From: Paenibacillus cookii
GTDB lineage: Bacteria; Bacillota; Bacilli; Paenibacillales; Paenibacillaceae
DNA: 64,000 bases
NCBI RefSeq assembly: GCF_018333375.1
Contig: NZ_BORW01000005.1
Span: 124,001 to 188,000, forward strand
Direction of reading: 5' to 3'
The stretch's first letter is position 1. Each line of letters begins with the position of its first letter. A model generated the notes under the pieces. The model did no database searches. It saw only the letters and a program-made list of their open reading frames with translations, and was not told the DNA's origin. The translations under genes and the position numbers were made by a program. Of this stretch, positions 62,955 through 64,000 are shown one piece after another.

Positions 62955-63194
62955 ATGCTCGTCACGATCGGGTACACCGTCTCCATGTTGTTGTACGTCG
63001 GAATCATGGTTTATCGTATCCTGGCCAAGACATTTTCGCGGTATCTCAGGGAAGAAAGCGGTTTTGTCTTGATCTTTTTGATTTTAAGTATGGCCGTGCA
63101 AGTCCCTATTATCCTTAAGGCGTGTTATATTTTCGCCGTTGTGCTGACATTTATGTTTGGGTATATCAGGAAGGGACACCATCCTAATCGATAA
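62955..63194 (+). CDS. Small membrane protein of unknown function
   Basis: A 79-residue protein with two or three hydrophobic segments ('LVTIGYTVSMLLYVGIMVY', 'GFVLIFLILSMAVQVPIIL', 'YIFAVVLTFMFGY') and a basic end. GAAGGGGG 7 bases upstream of ATG. No family recognised. Confidence 0.65.
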   Translation: MLVTIGYTVSMLLYVGIMVYRILAKTFSRYLREESGFVLIFLILSMAVQVPIILKACYIFAVVLTFMFGYIRKGHHPNR

Positions 63195-63352
63195 TTGCAT
63201 TTCACAAAAAATACAAATAATCGAAACCGTTCCTATCTTTATCATAAGGAAAATTATGGTACGTTAGAAACATCTCTAGGCGAACCGGCACCATGTTATG
63301 ACGCATTGCATGTCGATGAGATCAGAACTTTGGCTGCAAAGGAGCGGAAACG

Positions 63353-63793
63353 ATGAATTTTTTCAGTGCAACATCCCTGCCTTCGATGGTGATGACCCTC
63401 ATTGCGTTTTTGGTTTTATACTTTTTGTTAAGCAAGTATGCATTTGGACCGCTGTTTAAGGTTATGGAGCAAAGGGAGACCCGCACGAAACAACGTCTGG
63501 AGTCGGCTGAACAGCTTCGGGAGGAGATGCGAAGGCTCGAAGCCGAAAGAAACGCGGTGCTGCAGTCCGCGGTGCAGGATGCGAATAACGCCGTACAGCG
63601 TACGATCCGGGAAAGCTTGGCGAAAGCGGAGCAAGTCATCAAGGAAGCAAGGGACGAGTCGGATCGGCATGTGGCAGAGGCGCTGGCGGAGCTGGAGCTG
63701 GAAAAACGAAAAGCGATGGAAGCCATCCAAGGGGAGACGCAGGATCTTTCGAAGCAAATCGTGCAGAAGCTTATTCCGGACCGGATTCATTGA
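63353..63793 (+). CDS. Orphan ATP synthase b-subunit-like protein (AtpF-type)
   Basis: A 146-residue protein with one N-terminal membrane helix (about residues 13-30), the b-subunit hinge 'KYAFGPLFKVMEQRETRTKQ', and a long amphipathic coiled-coil helix to the C-terminus. This is the design of the F0 b subunit (usually ~160 residues), which links F0 to F1. No other atp gene is near, so it is either a second b-like protein or a look-alike tether with another job. AAAGGAG upstream of ATG. Confidence 0.75.
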   Translation: MNFFSATSLPSMVMTLIAFLVLYFLLSKYAFGPLFKVMEQRETRTKQRLESAEQLREEMRRLEAERNAVLQSAVQDANNAVQRTIRESLAKAEQVIKEARDESDRHVAEALAELELEKRKAMEAIQGETQDLSKQIVQKLIPDRIH

Positions 63794-63808
63794 TCTATAG
63801 TACATGGA

Positions 63809-63857
63809 AAAAACGCAGACCATCGGTAATGATCCCGAAGGTTCTGCGTTTTTGTTT
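63809..63857. terminator. Bidirectional terminator
   Basis: AAAAACGCAGA (63809-63819) pairs with TCTGCGTTTTT (63843-63853), T-rich on both strands; sits between the b-like gene and the minus-strand gene at the window end. Confidence 0.85.
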
Positions 63858-63863
63858 TTGGAA

Positions 63864-64000
63864 TTATTTCGTTTTCTGCACCGTGGAAACACTCATCAGA
63901 ATGGCGTTGGTGGTTCCGCCGCCGATATTGTCAAACGAGAACAGAGAGGTTGGAAGCCCGACCATCGTGACCTCATCGCCTTCCAGGATGTCGCCGGTGG
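63864..64000 (-). CDS. Unidentified protein, C-terminal end only
   Basis: The minus strand is open from the window edge to TAA at 63866-63864 and reads '...GDILEGDEVTMVGLP', 'TSLFSFDNIGGGTTNAILMS', 'VSTVQKTK'. The 45 residues look like real protein, soluble and Gly-containing. The start is outside the window and no family can be named. Confidence 0.55.
   Translation of the reverse strand, partial: TGDILEGDEVTMVGLPTSLFSFDNIGGGTTNAILMSVSTVQKTK

Overview
The window looks like a chromosome segment of a moderately GC-rich, spore-former-type Firmicute of the order Bacillales, most probably a Paenibacillus or close relative. Signs are the strong AGGAGG-type ribosome sites, frequent TTG/GTG starts, intrinsic terminators, a T-box leader, GlpP-type glycerol control, a Rex-like control region before a DUF1641-ndh pair, and a secreted glycosidase ending in a FIMAH domain. 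I see no rRNA, prophage, insertion sequence or CRISPR array. The window opens inside a sensor kinase gene and closes inside an unidentified minus-strand gene.

Layout. 1-5.8 kb: end of a histidine kinase, a BlaI/BlaR1-like repressor-sensor pair with two operators and visibly lower GC than the rest, then a three-gene BcrA-like ABC exporter. 5.9-15.5 kb: an alpha-1,6-mannan utilisation locus, with a GntR/LacI-type regulator, a GH125 exo-mannosidase, a carbohydrate ABC importer and a secreted GH76 endo-mannanase carrying three CBM6 modules. 15.5-20.7 kb: an autoregulated TipAS-type MerR gene, a lipoprotein, a MazG-like protein and two tandem PQQ-propeller paralogues, one with an in-frame stop. 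21-25.4 kb: a compact operon around a glutathionylspermidine-synthase-like (YgiC/YjfC) ATP-grasp ligase, with a Ser/Gly-rich exported protein, a lipoprotein, a DUF350 membrane protein and a K+ channel; this is the best candidate for a poorly described system. 25.5-37.5 kb: assorted housekeeping and stress genes (truncated Nudix, GNAT, peptidase S51, amidase, lactate dehydrogenase-like, FUSC exporter, NDH-2 with DUF1641, CcdC, a TetR/MBL pair). 37.5-44.1 kb: two separate ECF sigma/DUF4179 anti-sigma loci flanking an rRNA methyltransferase-like gene and an Rrf2 regulator. 44.1-51.5 kb: LOG protein, 6-phosphogluconolactonase, sulfate ABC transporter without an ATPase gene, YezD, and an MgtC-like protein. 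51.7-55.9 kb: glpP-glpK and glpD, both transcripts starting with a common leader element followed by a terminator hairpin. 56-64 kb: NAD(P)-binding oxidoreductase, NAD(P)HX repair enzyme, a T-box-controlled seryl-tRNA synthetase, a thiamine-binding-type protein, tRNA-Thr(CGT) and an orphan ATP-synthase b-like subunit.

How the genes work together. The mannan locus forms a full path: extracellular cutting by GH76, import of oligosaccharides and intracellular trimming by GH125; the ABC ATPase is not encoded here. The glycerol block encodes kinase and dehydrogenase under antitermination control. NDH-2 with DUF1641 is probably under redox control by Rex.

Four genes carry a single disabling lesion: in-frame TAG codons in the 18-19.3 kb propeller gene and the FUSC gene, and one-base shortfalls in homopolymers in the K+ channel and one sigma factor. 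They may be real pseudogenes, but the pattern also fits residual sequencing errors, so those genes should be treated with care.
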